IMG/VR virus record: IMGVR_UViG_3300027708_000222 | Coordinates: 1 to 31,802 of that record | Direction: 5' to 3' (one strand) | Length of the DNA stretch: 31,802 nt | Source of the DNA: a virus | Part shown: positions 5,840 to 14,784 of the stretch, in pieces | How the letters are laid out: every line of letters begins with the position of its first letter | Position numbering within the stretch: position 1 is the stretch's first letter | The notes under the pieces: model-generated | Told to the model about the DNA's origin: nothing | Databases searched by the model: none | The model's input: the letters and a program-made list of their open reading frames with translations, nothing else | Program-made: the position numbers and the translations under genes

Positions 5840-6417
5840 AAAATCACCCATCTCTGTCCACTTGGGACTGTTACGGTAGCACCTGAATTAACAGTAATAG
5901 GGCCAACAGATTCAGCCGATTTACCTGTAGAAAGCGTATAACTTGTTGTTACAATTCTTGCGTTTTCTACAAATACCTGATTACCACCACCACCTGTTGC
6001 GCCACCACCAATATTACCCCATGCTCCATTAGCATAACCTTCAAAACTATTATAATCGGAGTTATAGCGAATTTCACCATTTACAGGTACAGCAGGTCTT
6101 TGAGCGGTAGTTCCGCTAGGAATAAGCACATATCCTGTGCTAGACATTGTGACATTACCAGTAAAAACAGGGGTAGTGAACTGTGCAAACTCAACAGCAT
6201 CACCAGAAGCAGTAGCCGTACCCATTCCTGTAACTTTATTGCCGCCCATCTTAAGTGCGCCAGTAATTGTAGTTTGACCATCAGCCGCAACAGATTGGGT
6301 AAGAGCGTTCTGAATGTCTGAAAGGGTTGAATTAGCCCATGTAGACGATATAGTTGTGCCAGTTACTACTGGGTTACCTGCTGGGAGCGAATAAACTCCC
6401 GATCCGTTTCTACTCAT
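5836..6417 (-). CDS. Tail fibre attachment protein
   Basis: This 193-aa protein starts with MSRNGSGVYSLPAGNPVVTG and continues SSTWANSTLSDI, an N-terminal signature of podovirus tail fibres that probably attaches to the tail. The middle contains repeats of the MGGNKVTGMGTATASGDAV type, typical of fibre shafts, then a Gly-rich hinge (GGGATGGGGN, about residues 137-146). The end, VNSGATVTVPSGQRWVIL, matches the end of the 60-aa protein at 19213-19395. It is the first gene of the fibre cluster and may be the adaptor onto which the following proteins dock. Confidence 0.8.
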   Translation of the reverse strand: MSRNGSGVYSLPAGNPVVTGTTISSTWANSTLSDIQNALTQSVAADGQTTITGALKMGGNKVTGMGTATASGDAVEFAQFTTPVFTGNVTMSSTGYVLIPSGTTAQRPAVPVNGEIRYNSDYNSFEGYANGAWGNIGGGATGGGGNQVFVENARIVTTSYTLSTGKSAESVGPITVNSGATVTVPSGQRWVIL

Positions 6418-6426
6418 AATATGTCC

Positions 6427-8298
6427 TTATTCCGCTGCCGTACCAGCAGATTGCATTAATAACATTTTGGCTAAATTTGCCCGTTCCATTTCTTTTACTG
6501 TCTTTGCCGTCATTTTAGTGCCTTTAGGAATAGTTTTAGCTATTTCCATGTATGAAGCTGCTTGTTGAGGACTTAGCAAAGTTTGGGCAAATTGATTTGC
6601 CAATTCTTTATTAGCTTTTCCATAAACAACATCGCTTGCTCTGGCCAACAAATTACCAGCAGTTTCAGCTAAACCGCGCCTACGCAACAAATTAGGTAAA
6701 TTTATTTGATTAAGCATATTGCCATAGGCTAATTTTTGAATTGTGTCAGAACCTACACCGCGACCAGCATTTTCAGCAAATTGATTACGCGCCAAATCTT
6801 GTTTAATTGCGTTTAAAGCATTTAGCTTTTCAGGAGAAACAACATTAGGGGCAATGTTTTCTAAATTCTGTGCAAATTTACCTGCATACATTTTTTCATT
6901 TAATGGATTAATTGCTTTACTTGCAATTTCTTGAATAACATCCATTTCATTGATTGGTTTAGACATTGCAGCATAAGTTTCTCTGGCTGTTTTGTATTCA
7001 GGGCTAATATTTTTGTTTTCTAAAAAACCAATTAATCTGTCTTTAGCTGCCAACAAACCAGCCATTTTGTTCTTTTCGGCACTAGACATATCAGGCTTTT
7101 TAAGGCGATCAATTGCGTCATCTATAGCCAGTTTAGTCTGATGCAAACCTTGAATACTGCCTTTTGGGTTTTTAATATCAATACCCAAGTTTTTAGCATT
7201 AATTTGGGCTTGTTTCATTGCATCTTTAATAGCAGGAGTTTGCACCAATTGATTAACTTCTTTAGTTAATTCAGGGTTCAAAGTCATCTTTTTATTAAAA
7301 GCAGCTTTGTATAAATCTTCTGCGGCATTTTCTCTAGCTAAGCTTAAAGCCGCTCTTTCGCCTTCTGTGCCAGCCATTTGATGTAATGCAGCGGCACGGG
7401 CTTCATTATTTGCGGCTTGTCTTGCAGCCATAGTGTTGGTCGCTTCTTGAGAAACAGCGGTAGCTGATCTTTGTGCAGCGGCAAGGCTAGGAACTCCAGC
7501 AGCTTCGCCAACAGTAGGCATAGAACCTTGTACTAATTCTTTTGCAGATTTTAAATTGGCAACAGCTTTTTCTGCTTCATTACCTGCATATTCTCTTAAT
7601 GCGCGACCAATAATTTTTTCTCTGCCACCAGTATATAAAGGTTCAATTAATGATTTGCCAACATTGTAGCCAGTTTTAAGAACTCCACCAACAACAGGAA
7701 TTGCAGCACCTAAAGTTCCTTGAATAGCAATATTTTTTGCTTTTTCATCTTTATATTGTTCGGGTGTTAAACCTACTTTTTCAGGAGTTAAAACACCTGA
7801 TAACGCGCCCATTCCTGCACCTTGGGCTACTTTTTGAGCAAAACTAGGAATCATTCCTGTTGTACCCATACCCATATAAGGCGCAGCTTGACCTACAGCA
7901 CTACCAACTTGATTGACTGCACTACCAACATCACCCATTTGGGCTTGTGTGCCTGATTCAATCTGATTGATAGCATTGACCATATTATCGCCAGTATTAC
8001 CACCGCCAATGTATTTGTCGTACATTTGCATGATTGCAGCAGGGGATTTAGCAATTCCTGTAGCTATATTGATTGGCAAGCTTACTGTGCTTGTTAAAGC
8101 TTGTTGTGCCGCTTTAGTAGCACCAGTAGGGCCAGCACCATAAGATGAAGTATTTAAAGGTATGCCCTCAGGAGAATATTGAATATCCTGTGCGCTTTGG
8201 GTATACATATTGCCTTGCTCAGGTTTAGCTTGAGCCATTTTCATTTTAGCTTCAGCAATAGCTAAAGCTTGTTGTTGTTCTAATGAAAATTCAGCCAT
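6427..8298 (-). CDS. Large internal virion / ejection-like protein
   Basis: This 623-aa protein is Ala/Gln/Lys-rich and mostly helical. A Gly/Ala/Pro-rich segment (about residues 85-220) has membrane-active character, followed by long charged helices. I recognise no enzyme motif. Size, composition and its position between tail-hub genes and fibres fit the ejection proteins of podoviruses (functionally like P22 gp16/gp20 or T7 gp15/16). I used the ATG at 8298, just after the upstream stop. A TTG four codons earlier (8310) is in frame but would overlap. Confidence 0.7.
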   Translation of the reverse strand: MAEFSLEQQQALAIAEAKMKMAQAKPEQGNMYTQSAQDIQYSPEGIPLNTSSYGAGPTGATKAAQQALTSTVSLPINIATGIAKSPAAIMQMYDKYIGGGNTGDNMVNAINQIESGTQAQMGDVGSAVNQVGSAVGQAAPYMGMGTTGMIPSFAQKVAQGAGMGALSGVLTPEKVGLTPEQYKDEKAKNIAIQGTLGAAIPVVGGVLKTGYNVGKSLIEPLYTGGREKIIGRALREYAGNEAEKAVANLKSAKELVQGSMPTVGEAAGVPSLAAAQRSATAVSQEATNTMAARQAANNEARAAALHQMAGTEGERAALSLARENAAEDLYKAAFNKKMTLNPELTKEVNQLVQTPAIKDAMKQAQINAKNLGIDIKNPKGSIQGLHQTKLAIDDAIDRLKKPDMSSAEKNKMAGLLAAKDRLIGFLENKNISPEYKTARETYAAMSKPINEMDVIQEIASKAINPLNEKMYAGKFAQNLENIAPNVVSPEKLNALNAIKQDLARNQFAENAGRGVGSDTIQKLAYGNMLNQINLPNLLRRRGLAETAGNLLARASDVVYGKANKELANQFAQTLLSPQQAASYMEIAKTIPKGTKMTAKTVKEMERANLAKMLLMQSAGTAAE

Positions 8299-8299
8299 A

Positions 8300-9514
8300 T
8301 TAGCCGCCAAATAATTTGCGTTGTTCAGGGGTCATATATTGCAATAAAGCTGGATCAATTTGTGTAGATGGAGCGGCAACAGGATTTGTTGTTGGCATTA
8401 AATTACTAGGAACATTTCTTCCATGTGTTTTAAACACATTAGTAGTCATTTGATCTAATTTAGATTCCAAATTAGCAATTTGTTGCATTTGTGTCTTTTT
8501 ATCAATTAATAAAGCTTTAGGAGAATTAGGATCAGTAATCATAGAAGTCAAAATAGCATAATCATTGCCATTTAAAACACCCAATTTCATTGCTTCTTTT
8601 AATTGCAATATTGCATTTTGATAATCTGTTGCTATTAATGCCCTTTTGTTTGGATTAACCATATCAAAAGTATTAAAGTTTTTCAAATTGGTTTTAAGGT
8701 CATTTAATGCAGATTTTACATTTTGTACGCCTGTAACTTGACCAGTAGCACCTTCAGGTAAATTACTTTTACTTCCAACTACAGCTTGTCCATTTAACAT
8801 TACAGGAGTAGCTTGATTTGGATTTCTTGGATTTACAGCAACATAACCATTTGCTGTTTCAATAATTTGAGGTTTATTAGCATTTGATTGTTCAATAGCC
8901 AATCTTTGACGATCAATTTCCAGTCTTTGTTTTTCGTTTCTATCTGACCAATCTGTAAACGACAATCTTTTACCTTCAGGTGTTTCAGCTTTGTAAGCTT
9001 CATAATTAATAAGTTGATCGGTTTTCTTAGGAATCATATTACCCACAAGCGCGGCTTTATATTCTGAACCAGCACCATAAGGATTGTTAGTATTAATGGC
9101 TTTTAATGCAGCAGCCAAATCAGGTTTAGTTGCAGGTGCAACAGCCATAGGCATAGGTACATTTCCAGCATAAGGCCCAGCTAATTCTGTGGCTTTTTCA
9201 GGAGTTCCAGTTACATAATTAGTAATTTCTTCTTCTTTAGCCATTTTGCCAGCACGGATTTTTTCAGCTAATTTAGCGGCTTCTGTATCACTTTGTTTAC
9301 CAATATAAGCACCAGCAAGTTGATTGGCTACAGGGTTAAGCATTTGAAAGAAACTAGGCGCAACATAACGACCACTAATCATTTGACCTTGTGGTTGCTG
9401 TCCTTGTTGCATCAACATATCAGCAAAGCGTTGCTGACGATTGATTAATTGCTGTTGAGCATAATCTTCGGGGCTTAAAGTACCAGCTTGCATTACATTA
9501 AATTGATCTTGCAT
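8300..9514 (-). CDS. Internal virion-like structural protein
   Basis: This 404-aa protein has a Gln-rich N-terminus (residues 10-45), a helical segment containing QLAGAYIGKQSDTEAAKLAE, and C-terminal helices (about residues 265-355) ending in a Pro/Thr-rich tail with YMTPEQRKLFGG. It shows no catalytic motif. It is packed between two other structural genes with 1-2 nt spacing, and is probably a minor virion or ejection protein. I do not recognise the family. Confidence 0.7.
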   Translation of the reverse strand: MQDQFNVMQAGTLSPEDYAQQQLINRQQRFADMLMQQGQQPQGQMISGRYVAPSFFQMLNPVANQLAGAYIGKQSDTEAAKLAEKIRAGKMAKEEEITNYVTGTPEKATELAGPYAGNVPMPMAVAPATKPDLAAALKAINTNNPYGAGSEYKAALVGNMIPKKTDQLINYEAYKAETPEGKRLSFTDWSDRNEKQRLEIDRQRLAIEQSNANKPQIIETANGYVAVNPRNPNQATPVMLNGQAVVGSKSNLPEGATGQVTGVQNVKSALNDLKTNLKNFNTFDMVNPNKRALIATDYQNAILQLKEAMKLGVLNGNDYAILTSMITDPNSPKALLIDKKTQMQQIANLESKLDQMTTNVFKTHGRNVPSNLMPTTNPVAAPSTQIDPALLQYMTPEQRKLFGG

Positions 9515-9515
9515 A

Positions 9516-9869
9516 TTATTTCATCCCCAAGTCTTGAGAAGCTAACATTAAACTTTGCTCAGAATAAGGGTTTGTTCCATATTGATTAAATGCAGCCATT
9601 TGATTCCAAGGCATATAAGCACCAAATTCATTCATTTTTGCTGCATCTGCATTTGTTTGCGGTGTTTGGTTACGCAACATCTTAGCTAGATCCATAGGGT
9701 TCATGCCAGAAGAACTTTGAGGGCGTTGTTGTGGCTGTGCCATTTGGTTATTTTGTGCAAGTTGTTGATTCATATATTGTTGTTGCGCGCCAATATTTTG
9801 ATATACAGGGTTAAGACCTTGTTGGTCTTGTGACATATATGGTGGAACTTGGGTGATATAAGGGTTCAT
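9516..9869 (-). CDS. Gln/Asn/Met-rich small structural protein
   Basis: This 117-aa low-complexity protein is dominated by Gln, Asn, Met, Pro and Tyr (for example QQQYMNQQLAQNNQMAQPQQ). There are no predicted hydrophobic segments or motifs. It starts in an ATGA overlap with the S74-domain gene (9866-9869) and is followed after 1 nt by the next virion-like gene. It may be a disordered linker or an internal virion component. The function is unknown. Confidence 0.65.
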   Translation of the reverse strand: MNPYITQVPPYMSQDQQGLNPVYQNIGAQQQYMNQQLAQNNQMAQPQQRPQSSSGMNPMDLAKMLRNQTPQTNADAAKMNEFGAYMPWNQMAAFNQYGTNPYSEQSLMLASQDLGMK

Positions 9870-10924
9870 AACATTCCGTAATCTACGACTTTATAGCCGT
9901 CATCTAATGTATGTACAGCGTAAGGAAATACTTGTTCTACTTCTTGAGCCATATAACCGTAATGAACGCCATGCCCAGCCAATTCATTGTCTTTAAACTC
10001 TAGTTTGTATTCGTAACGATATACAGTCAGACCGTTATGCGCTACGCCAACAGCTTCAATGTTTTGTTTAGTGCGGCTATCAGACATAATTGCTGCCGCG
10101 CCCAAAGTGCCGCCTAATCCCATTAAACCGCTATTAAATCCAGCTTGAGCAGCGTTAGAAGCGTTTGAACTAGCAAGGTTATAGTTACCAGCAGCAGTAG
10201 TAGCACCCAATAAATCTGCACCAGCCGTAGTAGCTTGTTGCGGTGCATTAATAAATGATGGGTTTTGAACTTGTGCGCCTGTACGCAATGCACTTAAAGA
10301 GTTAAGTGGCAAATTGTAATTAGTCAATGCTTGGTTGTAAGCTTGCTGATTTGCAGCTAGACCAGTATTAAATCCTTGGGTAGTATTTGCAGCCAACAAA
10401 TCGTTTTCTTTTTGTGCTTGATTCATTTGCGCTCTGTTGTAAGCTTCAGAACCTACGGGTATACCCGAATTAGATAATTGATTTGCTAACAATTCGCGTT
10501 GTTGTGAAAGTTGTGGTGCAAGCCTTTGCATTGCAGCATCTTGATAAGTCTGACCAGCATTAATTCCGACTTGTGGCAAATTAGGATTAAATCCTTGGCC
10601 CATTGTCTTTTGAACTTGACCAAGTTGGGAATTAATTGTAGAACCTAAACCTAAACTAGCTTGGTTTTGATTGTTTAAAAGTTGTGTACCTACATCATTT
10701 AAAGCTGTAGTAGCTGTCCAAGTAGGATTTCCATAAGGATCAGAGCCAGTAATAGCATAATTTAGGTTGCCATACGGGGTAACTTGGTTTACACGATTGG
10801 CAGCAGCAGCGGCTCTTGCCGCATCTAAATTACCTTGTGCTGTAGCTTGTGCTGCACCCGTATAATCAGGCGCGGCTGGCGCACTTGGGGTATCGCCTAG
10901 TCCTAAAAATCCACCACCACCCAT
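9866..10924 (-). CDS. Virion protein with C-terminal S74 intramolecular chaperone domain
   Basis: This 352-aa protein has a Gly-rich start (MGGGGFLGLGD), an Ala/Gln/Asn-rich helical body (residues 20-275), and a C-terminal domain of about 72 residues. That domain begins SDSRTKQNIEAVG and includes GLTVYRYEYK and GYMAQEVEQVFPYAV: the peptidase S74 / endosialidase chaperone signature, with the Ser-Asp start where autocleavage normally occurs. The domain usually trimerises fibre or spike proteins. Here the body looks helical rather than beta-fibre-like, which is unusual. It may be a tail needle or internal core protein. Confidence 0.82.
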   Translation of the reverse strand: MGGGGFLGLGDTPSAPAAPDYTGAAQATAQGNLDAARAAAAANRVNQVTPYGNLNYAITGSDPYGNPTWTATTALNDVGTQLLNNQNQASLGLGSTINSQLGQVQKTMGQGFNPNLPQVGINAGQTYQDAAMQRLAPQLSQQRELLANQLSNSGIPVGSEAYNRAQMNQAQKENDLLAANTTQGFNTGLAANQQAYNQALTNYNLPLNSLSALRTGAQVQNPSFINAPQQATTAGADLLGATTAAGNYNLASSNASNAAQAGFNSGLMGLGGTLGAAAIMSDSRTKQNIEAVGVAHNGLTVYRYEYKLEFKDNELAGHGVHYGYMAQEVEQVFPYAVHTLDDGYKVVDYGML

Positions 10925-10925
10925 A

Positions 10926-11369
10926 TCATTCTCCTCTTGCTGTTCTTAAAGGGCATTTGATGTCGAGAAACCGACAATCTTCACGCCTCATAGCCATAAT
11001 CACTAAATCACCATCCATGTGAGCATAAGGGATTTCGGCTATTACTTTAAAACCAAGGTGTCGGTTTAATCTTAGGGCAGATTCATTATCTGCACAAACT
11101 TGCCCTAGTATAACGCTAACTCCAAGTTTATTAAAGGGATAATCGAAAGCCGCCCACAATAAATCTCTGCTCATCCAATTTACTTCATCTACCGCAGCTA
11201 TGTGCATTTGCACCGCTTTTGGCATAAATCCATTAAATCCTACTACTGCCACTAAATTACCGTCAATTTCCTGACCAATAGTAACTGTATCTAAGGACAT
11301 TGGGTGATTCATCATTCGAACCAGCCAATCGCCCATGTATTGTTGATTTTCAGTAGTAACCCTTCTCAC
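10926..11369 (-). CDS. GNAT-family N-acetyltransferase
   Basis: This 147-aa protein shows a GNAT core: strands around VAVVGFNGFM (about residues 39-48) and VILGQVCADNESALRLNRHLGFKVIAEIPY (about 85-114), where NESALRLNRHLGF is the acetyl-CoA-binding helix and beta-bulge region. It lies within the tail-hub genes and overlaps the P22 gp10-like gene by ATGA. Similar acetyltransferases occur in the structural modules of several podovirus-like phages. The substrate, virion or host protein, is unknown. Confidence 0.85.
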   Translation of the reverse strand: MRRVTTENQQYMGDWLVRMMNHPMSLDTVTIGQEIDGNLVAVVGFNGFMPKAVQMHIAAVDEVNWMSRDLLWAAFDYPFNKLGVSVILGQVCADNESALRLNRHLGFKVIAEIPYAHMDGDLVIMAMRREDCRFLDIKCPLRTARGE

Positions 11370-13132
11370 AGCACTCCACCACGCTCCATTACATAATCAA
11401 CTGATGCCCAATGAAAATCTATACCTTGCGATGCAACATTTAAGTTAATTGATGCTGAAAAACCTGTACCTGTCACGCCTTGCCAAAATCTTGTAGTAAT
11501 TAATCCACCACCCCAATTTGCACCATCCCATAAAGAACTATCCCATACGCCTACTGTTAAGGATGATGGGTTAAAAGCTAATTGGTTAGTAAGTGGAACG
11601 GTATCAAAATCCGTACTAATACCGCATAAAACGGTCGGTAAACCGTTATCTGTTTGGAAGATAGGTCTTACTAAAGTAAAGCGTTTAAGCTGTCCACGGC
11701 TGTCAAAATAATTGTAGGCTTGCTGGCAATTTGCAGTGATATTGGTGTTATTGTCAGAAAAACCATTAAAAAACAATCCTACATAACCGTCACCGCCAAA
11801 GTGCATATCTTGGTCACCTGATACGGTAAAACAATAAGCTTCAATTCCTGTAAAACGCGCCCATGATTTATTAATGGTATTCATGACATACTGCTCCATA
11901 CCATTATTGGTCGGAATAGATAAGATCAACATATTGGCTTCAGCTAAATAACTCATTTGCCAGCCAAAATTGGTTGAGTAGTTACTAGCTGCCAAAGAAA
12001 CCGCGTAATAAATCTTATCAGTAAGATTGATACGAGGATCAAGACGATCAGATTGCAATGCAGAAGTTAATGGCAAAAGTCCATCTTGGGTTAAAAGAAG
12101 CAGATCACCGCCCCATTTAAAAAAGCACCTACGGCTAAAGGTTTGACCAAATTGCCATAAGCCTTTCATAGCCCAATTATTAGGGTCGCTAGGATCAAAT
12201 CCTTGATAAACAAGCACTTCACCCATACTGGTTACATATACAGCAAAGTCATCTACGCCATAACCAGCATCTAAAGTCCATGTTCCCATAGCCTGTAAAT
12301 AGCCACCATTACGGAAAAATGAGCCTAATTGAAACTGAGTAGCTGCCCCTGAAATAGCTTGAACGGGCAAATACCAAAAGCTTAAACTGTTGTTTTGGCA
12401 AAAATAAAGGCGGTTTTTAAACAAATTGACATTAGAAAATGTATTGCTGTTTACGCCAGTAATGCCTGTAATTGTATAAACACCCATTACAGTAGCACTA
12501 CCACTTGGCGTTGTTGCCATAGTGTATGTAAAGGTATTAGTACCTGTTACGGTAATGACATAAGTACCGCTGTAATCAGCAGGCGTTGTTCCTGAAATAC
12601 TAACTCTATTGCCAGTAATTAAACCGTGTGGCGCAGCCGTTGTTAATGTGGCAGTTGTTCCTACCCGTGTAATTGAACTAATGGTTTGGGCAGTTTGGGT
12701 CGTTGCCATATACGCCCAAGCTGTACCGTCATAAATTAAAGCAGGATCTACTCCGTTTACCGCAATAACAAAGTTACCACCAGCGGTAGTCATATTAACA
12801 AATTGCCACTTAGAGTTAGATAACCCCGTAAATACTACTGATGCCGTAGATGTTGTAGCGTCATAAATGCTAGTACCAGCAAACGCAAACAGTTTGTAAC
12901 CTTGAGAATTGTTATATGGATAGTTAATAATCGTATTAACTTTGCCAGTAATACCTGTGCAATATTTAGTCCAACCTTTTCTAAGCTGAACATCAGTAGG
13001 GGTAGGCCAAAAATTGACCATTTCTACCGCATCTAAAGGTGGCATTTCTGCTAATGAATCTCTATTATTCCATCCCCCAATTGGGGCTGCCATTGATGTT
13101 GTAGTGGCTGTTCTAGCTTGAGCGCGAGCCAT
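11366..13132 (-). CDS. Tail-hub / DNA stabilisation protein, P22 gp10-like
   Basis: This 588-aa beta-rich protein starts with ATTTSMAAPIGGWNNRDSLA followed by DAVEMVNFWPTPTDVQLRKG, a signature of the podovirus head-closure/hub family (P22 gp10-type, beta-propeller-like). Residues about 150-217 form an inserted domain (ISSITRVGTTATLTTAAPHG through to YTMATTPSGSATVMG), an AxPHGL...G..V.I.G beta module that recurs in phage virion proteins. It follows the adaptor gene after 2 nt. It should cap the portal-adaptor complex and hold packaged DNA. Confidence 0.8.
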   Translation of the reverse strand: MARAQARTATTTSMAAPIGGWNNRDSLAEMPPLDAVEMVNFWPTPTDVQLRKGWTKYCTGITGKVNTIINYPYNNSQGYKLFAFAGTSIYDATTSTASVVFTGLSNSKWQFVNMTTAGGNFVIAVNGVDPALIYDGTAWAYMATTQTAQTISSITRVGTTATLTTAAPHGLITGNRVSISGTTPADYSGTYVITVTGTNTFTYTMATTPSGSATVMGVYTITGITGVNSNTFSNVNLFKNRLYFCQNNSLSFWYLPVQAISGAATQFQLGSFFRNGGYLQAMGTWTLDAGYGVDDFAVYVTSMGEVLVYQGFDPSDPNNWAMKGLWQFGQTFSRRCFFKWGGDLLLLTQDGLLPLTSALQSDRLDPRINLTDKIYYAVSLAASNYSTNFGWQMSYLAEANMLILSIPTNNGMEQYVMNTINKSWARFTGIEAYCFTVSGDQDMHFGGDGYVGLFFNGFSDNNTNITANCQQAYNYFDSRGQLKRFTLVRPIFQTDNGLPTVLCGISTDFDTVPLTNQLAFNPSSLTVGVWDSSLWDGANWGGGLITTRFWQGVTGTGFSASINLNVASQGIDFHWASVDYVMERGGVL

Positions 13133-13134
13133 AA

Positions 13135-14040
13135 TTATGATCCATAGCCAGTATCGGGTATGTTTGCATATCCAATTAGGACTGCACTAGGCTGTGGAGC
13201 AAATGACAGATTTGCAGAACCCTTGTCATTAGCTTTAGCAATGCTTAAATAACGCTGATAATCTTGTTGCAATGCAGTAGTGTCAAATGACTTAATTTGG
13301 AAATATTTAAGTTTTGTTGCCAATACAATTACAGTATCGTCTAATACGGTTGTATCTGTATCTGTAGTAAAGCTATTCTTTACATTGCCAGAAGCATCGC
13401 GAACAAAGCCTCTAGAACGGTATTCAAAACCTAAATATTCTTGGGTGTTATATGGTGGCCATATTTGAAATTGACCGCCCAGAATACGCCAACGCACCCG
13501 TGGGCCTGTTGAAATATAACCAGATTTGAGCCATTGCCATTGTTGGGCATCTACAGGGCCAAGCATTTGCCAATGTTTTGTTTTATCCCAATGGGTGTTA
13601 TCTGTAATCGTTTCGTAATCTGCTGGCAAATCGTAAATAGTTTTGCTAAAAGTTACTGATCCACCTACTGAAGTGGCTGAAGCTAATTGAGTAGTTACAA
13701 GTGATGTTGAATCTGTAACGGTATTGACATAAGTATCTTGTGGGATGCTTGTACCAACAATAGAATAAGTGCTGTCCAGCCCTGTGGTACTAGGAATATT
13801 TGTTAAATTATAAGAACCATTCGTTGTATCACAGGTCGTGGTTACTGCTGTTGTATAAAAACGATATTCGAGTTCTAATGCTTGCCAATCGTACTCCTTA
13901 ACCAGATCATATCCAGCACGGTTCATCAAAGCTAGGATTTGTTGCACATCCTGATTTGGATTGCCTGCTACATAGGTAGGAACGGCTAAATTGAGTTCAG
14001 CGGTTACTTGCTGGACTAATTGGAGTAGATTGTATGACAT
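13135..14040 (-). CDS. Head-tail adaptor protein, gp4-like
   Basis: This 301-aa protein has an N-terminal helical segment (MSYNLLQLVQQVTAELNL, then a helix with ILALMNRAGYDLVKEYDWQA) typical of podovirus adaptors that bind under the portal. A beta-rich insert (about residues 64-135) precedes the conserved DLPADYE (about 137-143), and later come FQIWPPYN and LGFEYRSRGFV. It sits next to the gp10-like gene, matching the head-completion gene order. The insert may reach the virion surface. Confidence 0.78.
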   Translation of the reverse strand: MSYNLLQLVQQVTAELNLAVPTYVAGNPNQDVQQILALMNRAGYDLVKEYDWQALELEYRFYTTAVTTTCDTTNGSYNLTNIPSTTGLDSTYSIVGTSIPQDTYVNTVTDSTSLVTTQLASATSVGGSVTFSKTIYDLPADYETITDNTHWDKTKHWQMLGPVDAQQWQWLKSGYISTGPRVRWRILGGQFQIWPPYNTQEYLGFEYRSRGFVRDASGNVKNSFTTDTDTTVLDDTVIVLATKLKYFQIKSFDTTALQQDYQRYLSIAKANDKGSANLSFAPQPSAVLIGYANIPDTGYGS

Positions 14041-14042
14041 AT

Positions 14043-14693
14043 TTAGACTTCCTCTGTGGCTACCGTTTTAGTTTTACGGGGTTTCTTTTCACCAACAGCG
14101 GCAAGTATAGTTGCCATCTGTTCTTGCATTATGGCTAACTTTGCATCTGTTTCAGCCTTAATTTTAGCAGTTTCTTCTTCCTTTTTGGCAAGTTCTTGTT
14201 TTAAATCGTTAATTTCTTGTTCACGCTTGTCAGTTTCTGCTGATGCTGTGGCTAAATTTAAAAATGCCTTGGCTTTATCGCGGAAAGCATAAGGTGACAT
14301 TCCTGCTGCCATACCCACGCGCTGAAGCTGTTGATCCGATGCGTTAGCAATAGCTTCTACTGTATGGAACTTTAATCCACGCAGTTCTTCAGCTTGAGAT
14401 TTAGAGATTAAAGGCCATTCAGCTAGTGGAGTGCCTTCAAATCCTTGGCTATCACCGCCTAGTTTGTTGATATATTGCGCCCAATGTAACGGAAAGCGTG
14501 TTTTATGGTTTTCTAGGGCATAGGTATCGATTTCGGTAAGGTTATCGCCAGCCACGCAAATATTAACAAAATCAAACTCTTTATAGATTGGTCTGCCAGC
14601 TTCTGCTGAGGCATCATCTTGTTTGACGGGTTTTTTATAAAATCTTACTGACAATCTTGCATCAGCATTTTGCTCATCGCTTGGTAGTGCCAT
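14043..14693 (-). CDS. Hypothetical structural-module protein with C-terminal coiled coil
   Basis: This 216-aa protein has an N-terminal domain (residues 1-115) with ALPSDEQNADARLSVRFYKK and FDFVNICVAGDNLTEID, a helical region around residues 110-145, then a coiled coil (about 150-195, EQEINDLKQELAKKEEETAK) and a basic tail. A very strong ribosome site, GAGGAG (14702-14707), lies 8 nt before the ATG, so it is probably translated well although it lies just after a terminator. It may be a minor head protein or assembly factor. Confidence 0.7.
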   Translation of the reverse strand: MALPSDEQNADARLSVRFYKKPVKQDDASAEAGRPIYKEFDFVNICVAGDNLTEIDTYALENHKTRFPLHWAQYINKLGGDSQGFEGTPLAEWPLISKSQAEELRGLKFHTVEAIANASDQQLQRVGMAAGMSPYAFRDKAKAFLNLATASAETDKREQEINDLKQELAKKEEETAKIKAETDAKLAIMQEQMATILAAVGEKKPRKTKTVATEEV

Positions 14694-14732
14694 TTTTAAA
14701 TCTCCTCAAGGTATTAAGGTAAAAAGTTAAAC

Positions 14733-14763
14733 AAAAAAAGGGCTACCCTTGTGAGGTAACCCT
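14733..14763 (-). terminator. Rho-independent terminator after the capsid genes
   Basis: On the minus strand, AGGGTTACC (14763-14755) pairs with GGTAGCCCT (14747-14739) as a 9-bp stem with one G.U pair and a 7-nt loop, followed by a run of seven Ts (14739-14733). This is a textbook intrinsic terminator placed directly after the small head protein gene. It would limit readthrough from the capsid genes into the adaptor and tail genes, giving higher capsid mRNA levels. Confidence 0.88.
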
Positions 14764-14784
14764 TCGTTTTACTACAAAAAACTA

